Source: Frankia sp. AgB1.9
Lineage (GTDB): Bacteria > Actinomycetota > Actinomycetes > Frankiales > Frankiaceae
Assembly: GCF_016786355.1 (NCBI RefSeq)
Contig: NZ_JADWYX010000068.1
Location: forward strand, 1-48,407
Direction of reading: 5' to 3'
DNA: 48,407 nucleotides
Below, piece by piece: positions 41,401 to 48,210 of the stretch (positions are counted from its first letter, which is position 1; every line of letters starts with the position of its first letter). The translations under genes and the position numbers were made by a program. The notes below the pieces were generated by a model. That model did no database searches. It was not told where the DNA came from and was given only the letters and a program-made list of their open reading frames with translations.

Positions 41401-43361
41401 CTGGGGCGGGCATCGGGGTCCAGGACCAGCAGGCCGGCCGCGGACGCCGGGGCGAGCCGTCGTGGGACCTCGTCCGCCGCGAGCCCGGTCGCGGCCTCGA
41501 GCAGGTTCAGCTCCACCCGGCCGGCCAGGCATGCCATGACCGTCAGCAGGCGTCTCGTGGCCGGTGGCAACGCCGCGACGCGGGCGGACAGCAGCTCGGT
41601 CAGGTCCACCCGGGCCACCCGGTCACGCAGCGTCGCCTCGTCCCAGCGCCAGCCGGCGTCGCCGTAGGTGAGAGTCCCGCCCTGGCGCAATGAGTTGAGG
41701 AGCTCGACCGTGTCGTACGGGTTGCCTCGGGTCGAGGGCGCGATCAGCCGCGCCAGCTCGTCCGCGGGCCGGGCAGGCAGGCGCAGCAGGTCGGACACCA
41801 TGGCCGCCTGGTCTGCCAGCCGCAGGTTGGCCAACCGCACGTGGCCAGGCCCGTCTGCCTGCCGATCCCAGCGGGCGAGCACAGGTGTCAGCGGATGTGT
41901 CGCATCAAGCTCGCTGTCCCGGTAGGCGGCGACCAGCAGCAGCCCGTCAACCTGGTCTTCGCCGCTGAGGATCCGATCGACGAAGGCCAGCGATGTCCGC
42001 CCGGCCCACTGCAGGTCGTCGATGAACAGCGCCACCGGGCGCTTCCGCGAGGCGACCGCCCGCAGGATCTCCACCCCGGCGCGCTGCCCCCGTTCCTGCG
42101 CGGTCATGGGATCGCCAGGTTCCGGTGGGACCTTCAGCACCGCCGCGAGCTCCGGCACCGAGGACGCCACCAGCCCGGCGCCAGGTCCCAGCGCCCCCAG
42201 CAGACGGTCCCGCACCTCAGCCAGACTGCCTTCCGGCTCGGCCAGCAACAGCCGGCCGAGTGCCCGGAACGCCTGCCGGAACCCGTTGGACTCCTGGTCA
42301 GCGCGGTACTGGTCGAACTTGCCGGCCACGAACCAACCGTCGGCGCCGGCCACGATCGGCCGCAACTCGTTGACCAACGAGGTCTTGCCAACGCCCGGCA
42401 CGCCGCTGACGAGGACCCCGGAACAACGGCCCGCCATGGCCGCGGCGAACGCCGCGCCCAGCTCGCCGATCTCCACCTCGCGCCCGGACAGCCGCGACGG
42501 CGACAGAGTCCGCGCCGGAAGGTCGTGTTCACCCGGACGCACAGGGGCCCCGCGGCTTACCAGAGCGAGGTCGTGTGCCAGTCCGTCGGCGCTCTGGTAC
42601 CGGTCGTCCGGCTCCTTCTCCAACAGCTTCATGATGATCGCGGACAGGTCGGACGGTATGGCGGCGTTCACCGACGACGGTGGCGTCGGTACCCGCGCGA
42701 GGTGGTCGTGAATGACGCGCAGGGGGTCGCCTGTGCCAAACGGCGGCCGGCCGGTCGCGAGCTCGTAAAGCGTTGCCCCCAGCGCATACAGGTCGGCCCG
42801 CTGGTCGACCTGACGGCCGGTCCGGCCGGTCTGCTCGGGCGCGAGATAGGGCAGGGTGCCGACGATCTCGCTGTGGGGCACGAACGCCAGCTGGACGGTC
42901 GCGAAGGTCGTGGCCAGCGCGAAGTCGACGAGAAGCGCGGCGTCGTGGTCCCCACTGACCACGATGTTCGCCGGGTTGATGTCCCGGTGCACGACACCCC
43001 GCCGGTGCATCCCGGCCACGGCGCGCGCGAGCGAGAGGGCAAGACCGACCAGCCCGACTGGATCAAGCGGCATCGTCCGTTCAGCGAGCGCCGCGCCGCC
43101 GATGTCCACCAGCAGCACCGAGCCCGGGGATGGCGACATCCCGGCCGCCAGCTGCACCACCCCTTCTACTCCGGCAAGCTTCTCGAGGATCTCAAGCTCG
43201 TGCCGCAGCCGCTGCCCGCCGTCGAGTCCCAGCGGCTCCTTCCGGATCACGGACCCAGCCGGGAACGTCAGCCGGACAACTCGGGTCCGCTCCGACTCCT
43301 GCAGCAGCTCCGCCTGCGTCGACGGTGGCTCGCGGCTCGCCACCGCTCGCTGGAGCCCCAT
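38454..43361 (-). CDS. Giant signalling protein: Ser/Thr kinase - AAA ATPase - helical repeats - GAF - GGDEF
   Basis: This protein of 1635 residues has five parts. Residues about 20-275 are a Ser/Thr kinase with HRDINPANIV (about 124) and LAPEQ, but DFA instead of DFG and no clear Gly-rich loop. Residues about 290-650 are an AAA ATPase of the MalT/AAA_16 type with Walker A GVPGVGKTS (about 318) and Walker B LFIDDLQWA. Residues about 690-1250 look like TPR-type helices. A GAF domain lies at about 1280-1420 and a diguanylate cyclase with RYGGEEF (about 1537) at the end. The cyclase has the RxxD product-inhibition site (RATD) five residues before GGEEF and should make cyclic di-GMP. The front part resembles cyanobacterial HstK proteins, where a histidine kinase replaces the cyclase. 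The ligand is unknown. Confidence 0.92.
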   Translation of the reverse strand: MGLQRAVASREPPSTQAELLQESERTRVVRLTFPAGSVIRKEPLGLDGGQRLRHELEILEKLAGVEGVVQLAAGMSPSPGSVLLVDIGGAALAERTMPLDPVGLVGLALSLARAVAGMHRRGVVHRDINPANIVVSGDHDAALLVDFALATTFATVQLAFVPHSEIVGTLPYLAPEQTGRTGRQVDQRADLYALGATLYELATGRPPFGTGDPLRVIHDHLARVPTPPSSVNAAIPSDLSAIIMKLLEKEPDDRYQSADGLAHDLALVSRGAPVRPGEHDLPARTLSPSRLSGREVEIGELGAAFAAAMAGRCSGVLVSGVPGVGKTSLVNELRPIVAGADGWFVAGKFDQYRADQESNGFRQAFRALGRLLLAEPEGSLAEVRDRLLGALGPGAGLVASSVPELAAVLKVPPEPGDPMTAQERGQRAGVEILRAVASRKRPVALFIDDLQWAGRTSLAFVDRILSGEDQVDGLLLVAAYRDSELDATHPLTPVLARWDRQADGPGHVRLANLRLADQAAMVSDLLRLPARPADELARLIAPSTRGNPYDTVELLNSLRQGGTLTYGDAGWRWDEATLRDRVARVDLTELLSARVAALPPATRRLLTVMACLAGRVELNLLEAATGLAADEVPRRLAPASAAGLLVLDPDARPSARFHHDRTQEALLGFVAPAAQRAERLRMARRLARRDEFFAIAAEQYLPVADAVRSAAERRLILSLFRRAADQARGVGNHILAERFLTAAVPLIDPDDADQLIAAHTELHAALYMLGRLEEADDEYEIIRRLCTQPAQRTAATVVQVSSLTYRSRPAEAMSLGLGQLRQLGLAIPDPDQLDAEIERGLDAVYRWIDQTSEIDDLRQPPIADRSRLDAVTVINRLLAPGYFCDRSMMSWLVVAVLRMWARDGPDRALVGPACHAMFVTVTRRQDYRTGHRIMRRILAIATTRGYEPEMWEAEYLYAIGAGHWCEPLEDNVSLARHALEGLVRAGDLHEASGTYFALVWELLDCAPSLEVFAATADEALAFTRRTANSSAEEIFRAYRQFAEAMGGTADVSAAGELAAQSTVATQPMAAAHLHTTRAVAAAILDHPAELARHTAALVPLLPFIHMQYPEALARTLRALSLARQARSAQSGQRGALMAELDESVAWLAARAADAPDNFLHLLRLVDAERAWAASEFRAAAYAFDMAQHEACGRARPWHQALILERSAQFYRARGMQQVGDLLLDTARRRYADWGATAKVTQLDWANPALRAQSAAARPPGQPSAESTVTTGTLDLLGIVAASQALSSETTVEGLRAKVVGVLSSMTGATGVHLLLRADDQQAWLVPAGDTDTVSLTEAGRLRLLPPSVVWYAERTQEPLVVADASQDDRFNRDPYFLDLDRCSLLAIPIMIRGELRAILLLENRMIRGAFTTARLEGVMLVAGQLAVSLDNATVYASLERRVADRTQQLAIANRRLEQLSVTDELTGLPNRRRLDEALEAEWHRAIGPKAPLTMAMIDIDHFKLYNDHFGHTAGDRCLQKVATCLATNTRATDLAARYGGEEFALVMPDTDTDTATRLTTRLGSSIMRLAEPNPLTEPRIVTVSIGVASVTPTPDKHPTILIELADAALYSAKNHGRNRVEKSPNLSGPRPTSQE

Positions 43362-43469
43362 CAGCCAACTCCACTCCGTGTGACCTCTCGCTCACCTCCT
43401 TAGCCTTCCCGCGACCATGGCGGCTTAAGAGGGCGAGCCGGGCCGCTGCCGTGCGGACGCCGACGGCGG

Positions 43470-44933
43470 TCAGATGACGATCGAGCCGTCGCGGGGAATG
43501 AGGATGCCCTTCGGCTGCAGGAAGTCGCGGAAGGCCTCCACCCCACGCTCGACGCCGATTCCCGAGTCGCGGAAGCCGCCGAGCGGGCTGGCGGGGTCAA
43601 GGGTGAATCCGTTGATCCCGAGCGCGCCGGAACGGACCTCCTTGGCGATCTCGAAGGCGTGTTGCTGGTCGGCCGACCAGACGCTGCCGCCGAGGCCGTA
43701 CATCGAGTCGTTCGCCAGGCGGATCGCGTCCTCGTCGCCGTCGTGGGGGATGATCACGCAAACCGGGCCAAAGACCTCGTTCTGCGCGATGCTCATCGAG
43801 TTGTCGACGTCCCGGAACAGGGTCTTGTCGACGTAGAAGCCTCGGTCGAGGCCGGCCGGGCGCCCACCGCCCTTCACGACCTTGGCGCCCTCGGCCTTGG
43901 CCGCCTCGATCATTCCCAGCACCCGGTCACGCGAGTGGGCCGAGATGACGGGCCCGACCCGGGTGTTCGGGTCCATCGGGTCGCCGATCGGGAACTTGTC
44001 GAAAACATCCGCGAAGGCGTCGACGACCTCGTCGTAGCGGGCCCGCGGCGCGAGAACCCGAGCGTTGGCGATGCACTGCTGCCCCGCGCCGGGAAGGAAG
44101 GTGTAGGCGCAGTTCAACGCCGCGGCCTCGATGTCAGCGTCGTCCAGGAGAATCGCCGGCGACTTGCCGCCGAGCTCCAGCGTGACGCCCTTCAGCTGCT
44201 TGGCCGCGGCGACGGCGACGCTGCGGCCGTTCGACGGGCTGCCGGTGAACGACACCCGGTCGACACCGGGGTGCTCGGCGAGCAGCGCACCGGTGGCCGC
44301 GCCGCCGGTCAGGATGTTCAGGACGCCGGCGGGCAGGCCGGCCGCCTCCCACACGTCGCCGTAGAACGCCATGTTGAGGCTGGCCTCGGGCGCCGTCTTC
44401 AGGACGGCCGTGCAGCCGGCCAGCAGCGCGGGCGCCAGCTTCATCATCGTGATGAGCTGCGGACCGTTCCACGGCACGATCGCCCCGACCACGCCGACCG
44501 GGTACTGCTGGACGATGACGTCGAGGTGTCCCTGCTCGACGTCATGGCACGGACGACGCTCCATCCACGGGTACACCGCGGCCTGCTCGACGTAGAAACT
44601 GACCAGCTGGCTGACGATGCCCTCGATCTTGTGCGACGTGGTGATCGTGAAGCCCGCCTCGCCCGTGTAGATCGGGGCGAGGTCGTCCCACCGCTTGCGC
44701 AGCTCGTCCAGGAAACGCAGCAGCATCGCCCCGCGCTCGGTCGGGTCGAGCCTGCGCCACGGCCCCTCGAACGCCTGGCGCGCCGCCGCGACCGCGCGGT
44801 CTACGTCCGCCGCGCCCGCCGCCGGGATCGACCCGAAGATCTCCTCCGTAGCCGGGTTGATGACGTTCAGCGTCTCGCTCGTCGCCGGTGCGACCCACCG
44901 GCCATCGATGAAGAGCTTGTCCCTCGTAAGCAT
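43470..44933 (-). CDS. Aldehyde dehydrogenase
   Basis: This 487-residue ALDH has the catalytic Glu in LELGGKSP and the Cys in GQQCIANAR. The C-terminal segment reads PLGGFRDSGIGVERG. The ATG at 44933 has GGGAG 5 bp before it; sequence further up in frame is not convincing. It is the third ALDH of the window and closes the DUF35-phosphoesterase operon, with an 88-bp gap. Nearest in style is the ALDH at 2549, with the same DKLFIDGRW-like opening (there DKFFIGGAW), which suggests the two are paralogs for related aldehydes. Confidence 0.93.
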   Translation of the reverse strand: MLTRDKLFIDGRWVAPATSETLNVINPATEEIFGSIPAAGAADVDRAVAAARQAFEGPWRRLDPTERGAMLLRFLDELRKRWDDLAPIYTGEAGFTITTSHKIEGIVSQLVSFYVEQAAVYPWMERRPCHDVEQGHLDVIVQQYPVGVVGAIVPWNGPQLITMMKLAPALLAGCTAVLKTAPEASLNMAFYGDVWEAAGLPAGVLNILTGGAATGALLAEHPGVDRVSFTGSPSNGRSVAVAAAKQLKGVTLELGGKSPAILLDDADIEAAALNCAYTFLPGAGQQCIANARVLAPRARYDEVVDAFADVFDKFPIGDPMDPNTRVGPVISAHSRDRVLGMIEAAKAEGAKVVKGGGRPAGLDRGFYVDKTLFRDVDNSMSIAQNEVFGPVCVIIPHDGDEDAIRLANDSMYGLGGSVWSADQQHAFEIAKEVRSGALGINGFTLDPASPLGGFRDSGIGVERGVEAFRDFLQPKGILIPRDGSIVI

Positions 44934-45021
44934 CCGGACTCCCTGGTACGACCGCAGCTGGCTGCGGGATAGACCCATGTGCCCAGCTCGGGGTTCCCGA
45001 GCCGCGGGCACCGGTAAATAG

Positions 45022-45774
45022 TCAGTCGTCGCCGAGGGCGACCCATTCGAAGGTGACGCCCGCGCCAGGCACGAAACTCACGACGACGACGCCCGCCTGC
45101 CCCTGCAGGGAGTAGGCGGTCGCGCCGGGGTAGAGCGCGGGGCGCGGCGGGTCGCGGAACACCAGGTGGGCATGGTGATGGCCGAGCGCGACGTAGTCCC
45201 AGTCGATCGCGTTGATCTCGGACGGCAGGATGGGCGAGGAGTGATGGCTGCGTCGGTCTCGGCGCAGCACCAGCCCGTGACCGGCCACGACCCCCCACCG
45301 GCCGTCCGGCTTGTCCGGAACGCCGGCCAGCGGGCGGTAGCGCGGCTCGTGCTCGACGAGCGCCCGGCCCCAGACGACGACGTCGGTTCCCGGTACCTCG
45401 ACGACCGATCCCCGCGGGTCGTCGAGCAGGACCGCGTTCGGGCACCGCTCGGCGACACGGAAGCGGTGGTGGATGGACGCGTCGTTCAGGTTGTCGTGGT
45501 TGCCGGTGAGCAGGACGACCGGGCGCTCGGCGCGGTTGAGCTCCTTCGCGGTCCAGGCCAGCAGCTCCTCGGGGAGCCGGCCGTGGTCGAACAGGTCTCC
45601 CACGATCAACAGTCCGTCGACGTCACGATCGATCGCGAGGTCGACCGCGCGGGAGAACGCGCGGGCCTCCCGGCCTTCCGGGCCGCCGTCGCCGTTGCCC
45701 AGGTGCACGTCCGCCGTGTGCAGGAGGGTCGCGGGGCGCGGCAGCGTCATCGGCGTGCTCGCAGTCGTCGGCAT
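45022..45774 (-). CDS. SbcD/Mre11-like metallophosphoesterase
   Basis: This protein of about 250 residues has the calcineurin-like set TADVHLG (Asp22, His24), VGDLFDHG, LLTGNHDN, VAGHGL and ALGHHHAH, in the order seen in SbcD-type nucleases. It is much shorter than SbcD and has no SbcC partner, so a role as nuclease is doubtful. A second ATG at 45750 is possible. It lies 14 bp after the DUF35 gene. Two different phosphoesterases in catabolic operons of the same window is unusual. Confidence 0.87.
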   Translation of the reverse strand: MPTTASTPMTLPRPATLLHTADVHLGNGDGGPEGREARAFSRAVDLAIDRDVDGLLIVGDLFDHGRLPEELLAWTAKELNRAERPVVLLTGNHDNLNDASIHHRFRVAERCPNAVLLDDPRGSVVEVPGTDVVVWGRALVEHEPRYRPLAGVPDKPDGRWGVVAGHGLVLRRDRRSHHSSPILPSEINAIDWDYVALGHHHAHLVFRDPPRPALYPGATAYSLQGQAGVVVVSFVPGAGVTFEWVALGDD

Positions 45775-45788
45775 GCTCGGTGCGTGAC

Positions 45789-46217
45789 TCAAAGCAGCTG
45801 GAAGTACGGGAGGGTCACCCCGTCGGCGACGTCCCGGAAGACGATCTCGACCGGCGCGAGGAGCTCCAGCTTCTCGGTGTCCCCGATGAGGGTCGCCGGG
45901 AATAGCAGATCCTCCTGCTCGTCCAGCCGGACCAGCACATGGACCAACGGCTCGCTCCCCTGGAAGCCGGCGACCATGTGGTCGTGAATCACCGTCCAGT
46001 TGACGACGTGACCGCGGCCGCCGACCCGCTCGAACGCGAAGGACGGGTTGTCGAGGTTGTGGCAGCCGCGGCAGAAGGCCACCGGGAGATGTGCGAACCG
46101 CCCGCAGTGCTGGCAACGTTGGAACGCCAGCTCGTGCCGGCGGACGGCCTCCCAGAAGCCGGCGGACGACTCGTCCGGAACGGGGATCGGGCGGCCGTAT
46201 TCGCTGGTGGTCGTCAT
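45789..46217 (-). CDS. DUF35 OB-fold / zinc-ribbon acyl-CoA-associated protein
   Basis: This 142-residue protein has an N-terminal helix, a rubredoxin-like zinc ribbon with CQHCG and CRGCH (Cys35, 38, 49, 52) and a C-terminal OB-fold. Such proteins (ChsH2 C-terminal type) bind acyl-CoA and pair with thiolases, lipid-transfer-protein-type aldolases or MaoC hydratases. No thiolase or aldolase gene is nearby, so its partner must be coded elsewhere or be one of the MaoC proteins at 9.9-10.7 kb. It heads a minus-strand operon with a phosphoesterase and ALDH and is divergent from the cupin gene across operator copy G. Confidence 0.9.
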   Translation of the reverse strand: MTTTSEYGRPIPVPDESSAGFWEAVRRHELAFQRCQHCGRFAHLPVAFCRGCHNLDNPSFAFERVGGRGHVVNWTVIHDHMVAGFQGSEPLVHVLVRLDEQEDLLFPATLIGDTEKLELLAPVEIVFRDVADGVTLPYFQLL

Positions 46218-46394
46218 CCGTGCTCGACTCCCTCTCGTGCGGGACGTAGGCGATCCGGCCGGTCATGCCGGACACGATCCGGCTACGGGCGATCACCCAG
46301 CCGACCCGGTCACACTCGATGATGAATGGCGATCGGCGTCAATATCACCACTCACTTCGACTGTCAATATCCCGTCCACGCGCTCTATCGTCTT

Positions 46395-46410
46395 TGAGTA
46401 CGTTACCTTA
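46395..46410. promoter_or_regulatory. Operator-like palindrome, copy G
   Basis: The site reads TGAG-TACGTTAC-CTTA, matching TRAG-N8-CTYA fully at the outer half-sites. It lies in the 239-bp gap between the DUF35 operon (minus) and the cupin gene (plus, start 46457). On the minus strand a GATAGA-type -10 follows at a distance like that at copy F. Confidence 0.6.
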
Positions 46411-46456
46411 GTTTCGTGAGGCCTTCCGGGCAAGCAGAGCAAGAGGGGAAGCCTGC

Positions 46457-46942
46457 GTGACCGAGACACCCGCCCACACACCGGCCACTCCCGAGACCAT
46501 CCCGTTGCGCGAGCGGCCCGGGGTGCGGATCGTCGACTGGAACAAGGACAGGCACCCGCAGGGACAGCCCGGCGAGGTGATCGCAACCCTGTTCTCGCTC
46601 GTCCTGGGCGACCGCGCCGATCCCGACGCCGTGCGCTTCACCCACGCCCGGATGGCACCGGGCAGCGGACCACGGCTGTGGCACGCGCATGCCGACTGGA
46701 CGGCGTCGATCGTCCTCGAAGGATCGCTCACCGTCGAGGGCGTCACACTGACGGCGGGCCAGCTGGTCGCCGTGGCACCGGACGTCGCCTACGGCCCGCT
46801 GACCCCAGGGCCGGCGGGCGCGACCGTCCTGGAGATCTTCGCCAGCGCGCGGGCGACCCAGACCCAGTGGGACGACGACGACCCGCGCGTCGGCGACTAC
46901 CGCCGGCGCGGCTGGATCCTCGATCCGCCAACAGAACCATAG
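46457..46942 (+). CDS. Cupin-domain protein
   Basis: This 161-residue single-domain cupin has metal-binding candidates in RLWHAHADWTASIVLEG (His near 73 and 75) and a second motif around VAVAPDVAYGPL, where the usual His of motif 2 is not obvious. It could be a small dioxygenase or isomerase or a metal-free sensor. The GTG start at 46457 has AGAGGGGAAG about 8 bp upstream. It is divergent from the DUF35 operon and precedes the sulfotransferase by 39 bp, but an operator and promoter lie between them, so it may be a separate unit. Confidence 0.85.
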   Translation: MTETPAHTPATPETIPLRERPGVRIVDWNKDRHPQGQPGEVIATLFSLVLGDRADPDAVRFTHARMAPGSGPRLWHAHADWTASIVLEGSLTVEGVTLTAGQLVAVAPDVAYGPLTPGPAGATVLEIFASARATQTQWDDDDPRVGDYRRRGWILDPPTEP

Positions 46943-46944
46943 TC

Positions 46945-46974
46945 TTGAGTCCTCAGACTTAAAATATTTATAGT
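46945..46974 (+). promoter_or_regulatory. Leaderless promoter with operator copy H for the sulfotransferase
   Basis: TTGAGT (46945-46950) and TATAGT (46969-46974) are 18 bp apart. The GTG at 46982 is 7 bp after the -10, so transcription likely starts at the start codon; no ribosome site exists. The palindrome TGAG-TCCTCAGA-CTTA (46946-46961) is a full TRAGT-N6-ACTYA match and overlaps the -35 and spacer. Confidence 0.65.
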
Positions 46975-46981
46975 CACTCTC

Positions 46982-48100
46982 GTGGTGTCTTCAGCCGAAA
47001 GTCTTGTCGTCCGGGCGCACGAGTCCTGCGGGCTCACGGATCTCGGACCCGGTGGATGGCGAAACGGGCTCGACAATCTGGTCACCGCGACCGAGCGCGA
47101 CGCGAGCGGGGATCCCGAGGCCGTCGAGAGGATCGAGGCGCTCCTGGTCCAACGGCTGGTGACCCGGATGCGCATCGAGGAGTGGTACTCCGAACACGCG
47201 CGGGAGGCGGCCGATCCGATCGACGGTCCCCTGATGATCGTCGGGCTGCCGCGCACGGCCACGACCGCGATGCATTTCCTGCTGGCCAATGATCCGAGGT
47301 TTCGCTATCTGCGCCCCTGGGAGGTCAACAATCCGGTGCCCCCGCCCGTCCTCGGCCGGGAGCGCGACGACCCACGCCGGCCTCGGGTGCCACCCGCGGC
47401 CAACCCGCGTCACATCGTGGCGGTCGACGGCCCGGCCGAGGACTGGCCGATCCACGCACTCGCCTTCGACCACGCCGAGCTGACCCTGCCCGTGCCCTCG
47501 CACGCGACGTGGTGGCGCGGCACGTCGCACACGGATCTCTTCCCGTACCAGGAGCGGGTACTGCGCCTCCTGCACGCGCACCGGCCGCCGCACCGCTGGC
47601 TGCTCAAGACCCCGGCCTATGTCTTCCTGCTGCCGGAAGCGGCCGCGCATTACCCGGACGCGCGGTTCGTCTTCACGCATCGCGATCCGGTGGCCGCCCT
47701 CGCGTCGACCTGCAGCACAGTGGCCGACGCCCGCCGTCAGCGGACTCCCAGCTGGTCGCCCGACGACGCCTTCGGCCCCTCGCTGCTCGAACACTGGTCG
47801 GTGGGTGTCCAGCAGGCGATGGCCGCGCGGGAAACCATCGGGCAGGACCGGTTCCTCGACGTCGGGCAGTACGAGATCGAATCCGATCCTGTTGGGACGG
47901 CCGAGCGGATCTACGAGTTCACCCGGCTGACGCTCGATGACGAGGTGCGCCTCAGCATGCGCCGGTGGGCCGAGGCCAACAGTCAGGGCGCCCGTCCGGC
48001 GCACCGCTATTCGCTGGAGGAATACGGCCTGACCGCCGCGGGCATCACCGACGCGTTCGCGCCGTACCTGGAACGGTTCGCCTCGCACTGCTTCCGCTAG
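46982..48100 (+). CDS. Sulfotransferase-family protein
   Basis: This 372-residue protein has the PAPS 5'-phosphosulfate loop LPRTATTAM near residue 87 and a 3'-phosphate segment FTHRDPVAALAS in the middle. It should move sulfate from PAPS onto a hydroxyl or similar group of a small molecule. The N-terminal 80 residues are helical with no signal peptide. The start GTG at 46982 appears leaderless (see promoter); a second GTG at 46985 is next to it. Operator copy H puts it in the same regulon as the catabolic genes. The convergent gene after it codes APS kinase, which makes the PAPS donor. Confidence 0.9.
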   Translation: MVSSAESLVVRAHESCGLTDLGPGGWRNGLDNLVTATERDASGDPEAVERIEALLVQRLVTRMRIEEWYSEHAREAADPIDGPLMIVGLPRTATTAMHFLLANDPRFRYLRPWEVNNPVPPPVLGRERDDPRRPRVPPAANPRHIVAVDGPAEDWPIHALAFDHAELTLPVPSHATWWRGTSHTDLFPYQERVLRLLHAHRPPHRWLLKTPAYVFLLPEAAAHYPDARFVFTHRDPVAALASTCSTVADARRQRTPSWSPDDAFGPSLLEHWSVGVQQAMAARETIGQDRFLDVGQYEIESDPVGTAERIYEFTRLTLDDEVRLSMRRWAEANSQGARPAHRYSLEEYGLTAAGITDAFAPYLERFASHCFR

Positions 48101-48102
48101 CG

Positions 48103-48133
48103 GGCAGCCCGACCGCGCCGACGACGGGCTGCC
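48103..48133. terminator. Hairpin between convergent sulfotransferase and APS kinase genes
   Basis: GGCAGCCCG (48103-48111) pairs exactly with CGGGCTGCC (48125-48133) around a 13-base loop, just after the sulfotransferase stop. It has no T-tract but is a strong nine-pair stem in the 110-bp gap between convergent genes. Confidence 0.7.
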
Positions 48134-48210
48134 AGTGGACCGCGAGGGCGACGTGTACGGCCCAGTCCTCGCGGGGCGGCGTCGAGGGAGTGGCCGTCGA
48201 GCGCGGTCAT

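Noticed and set aside
43192..43395. Short minus-strand frame starting GTG 43395 with a very strong AAGGAGG upstream, at the start of the giant kinase
   Set aside because: It runs out of frame with the kinase for 67 codons and encodes a low-complexity Gly/Ala peptide. The ribosome site may instead help initiation at 43361 or be a leader, but evidence is thin.
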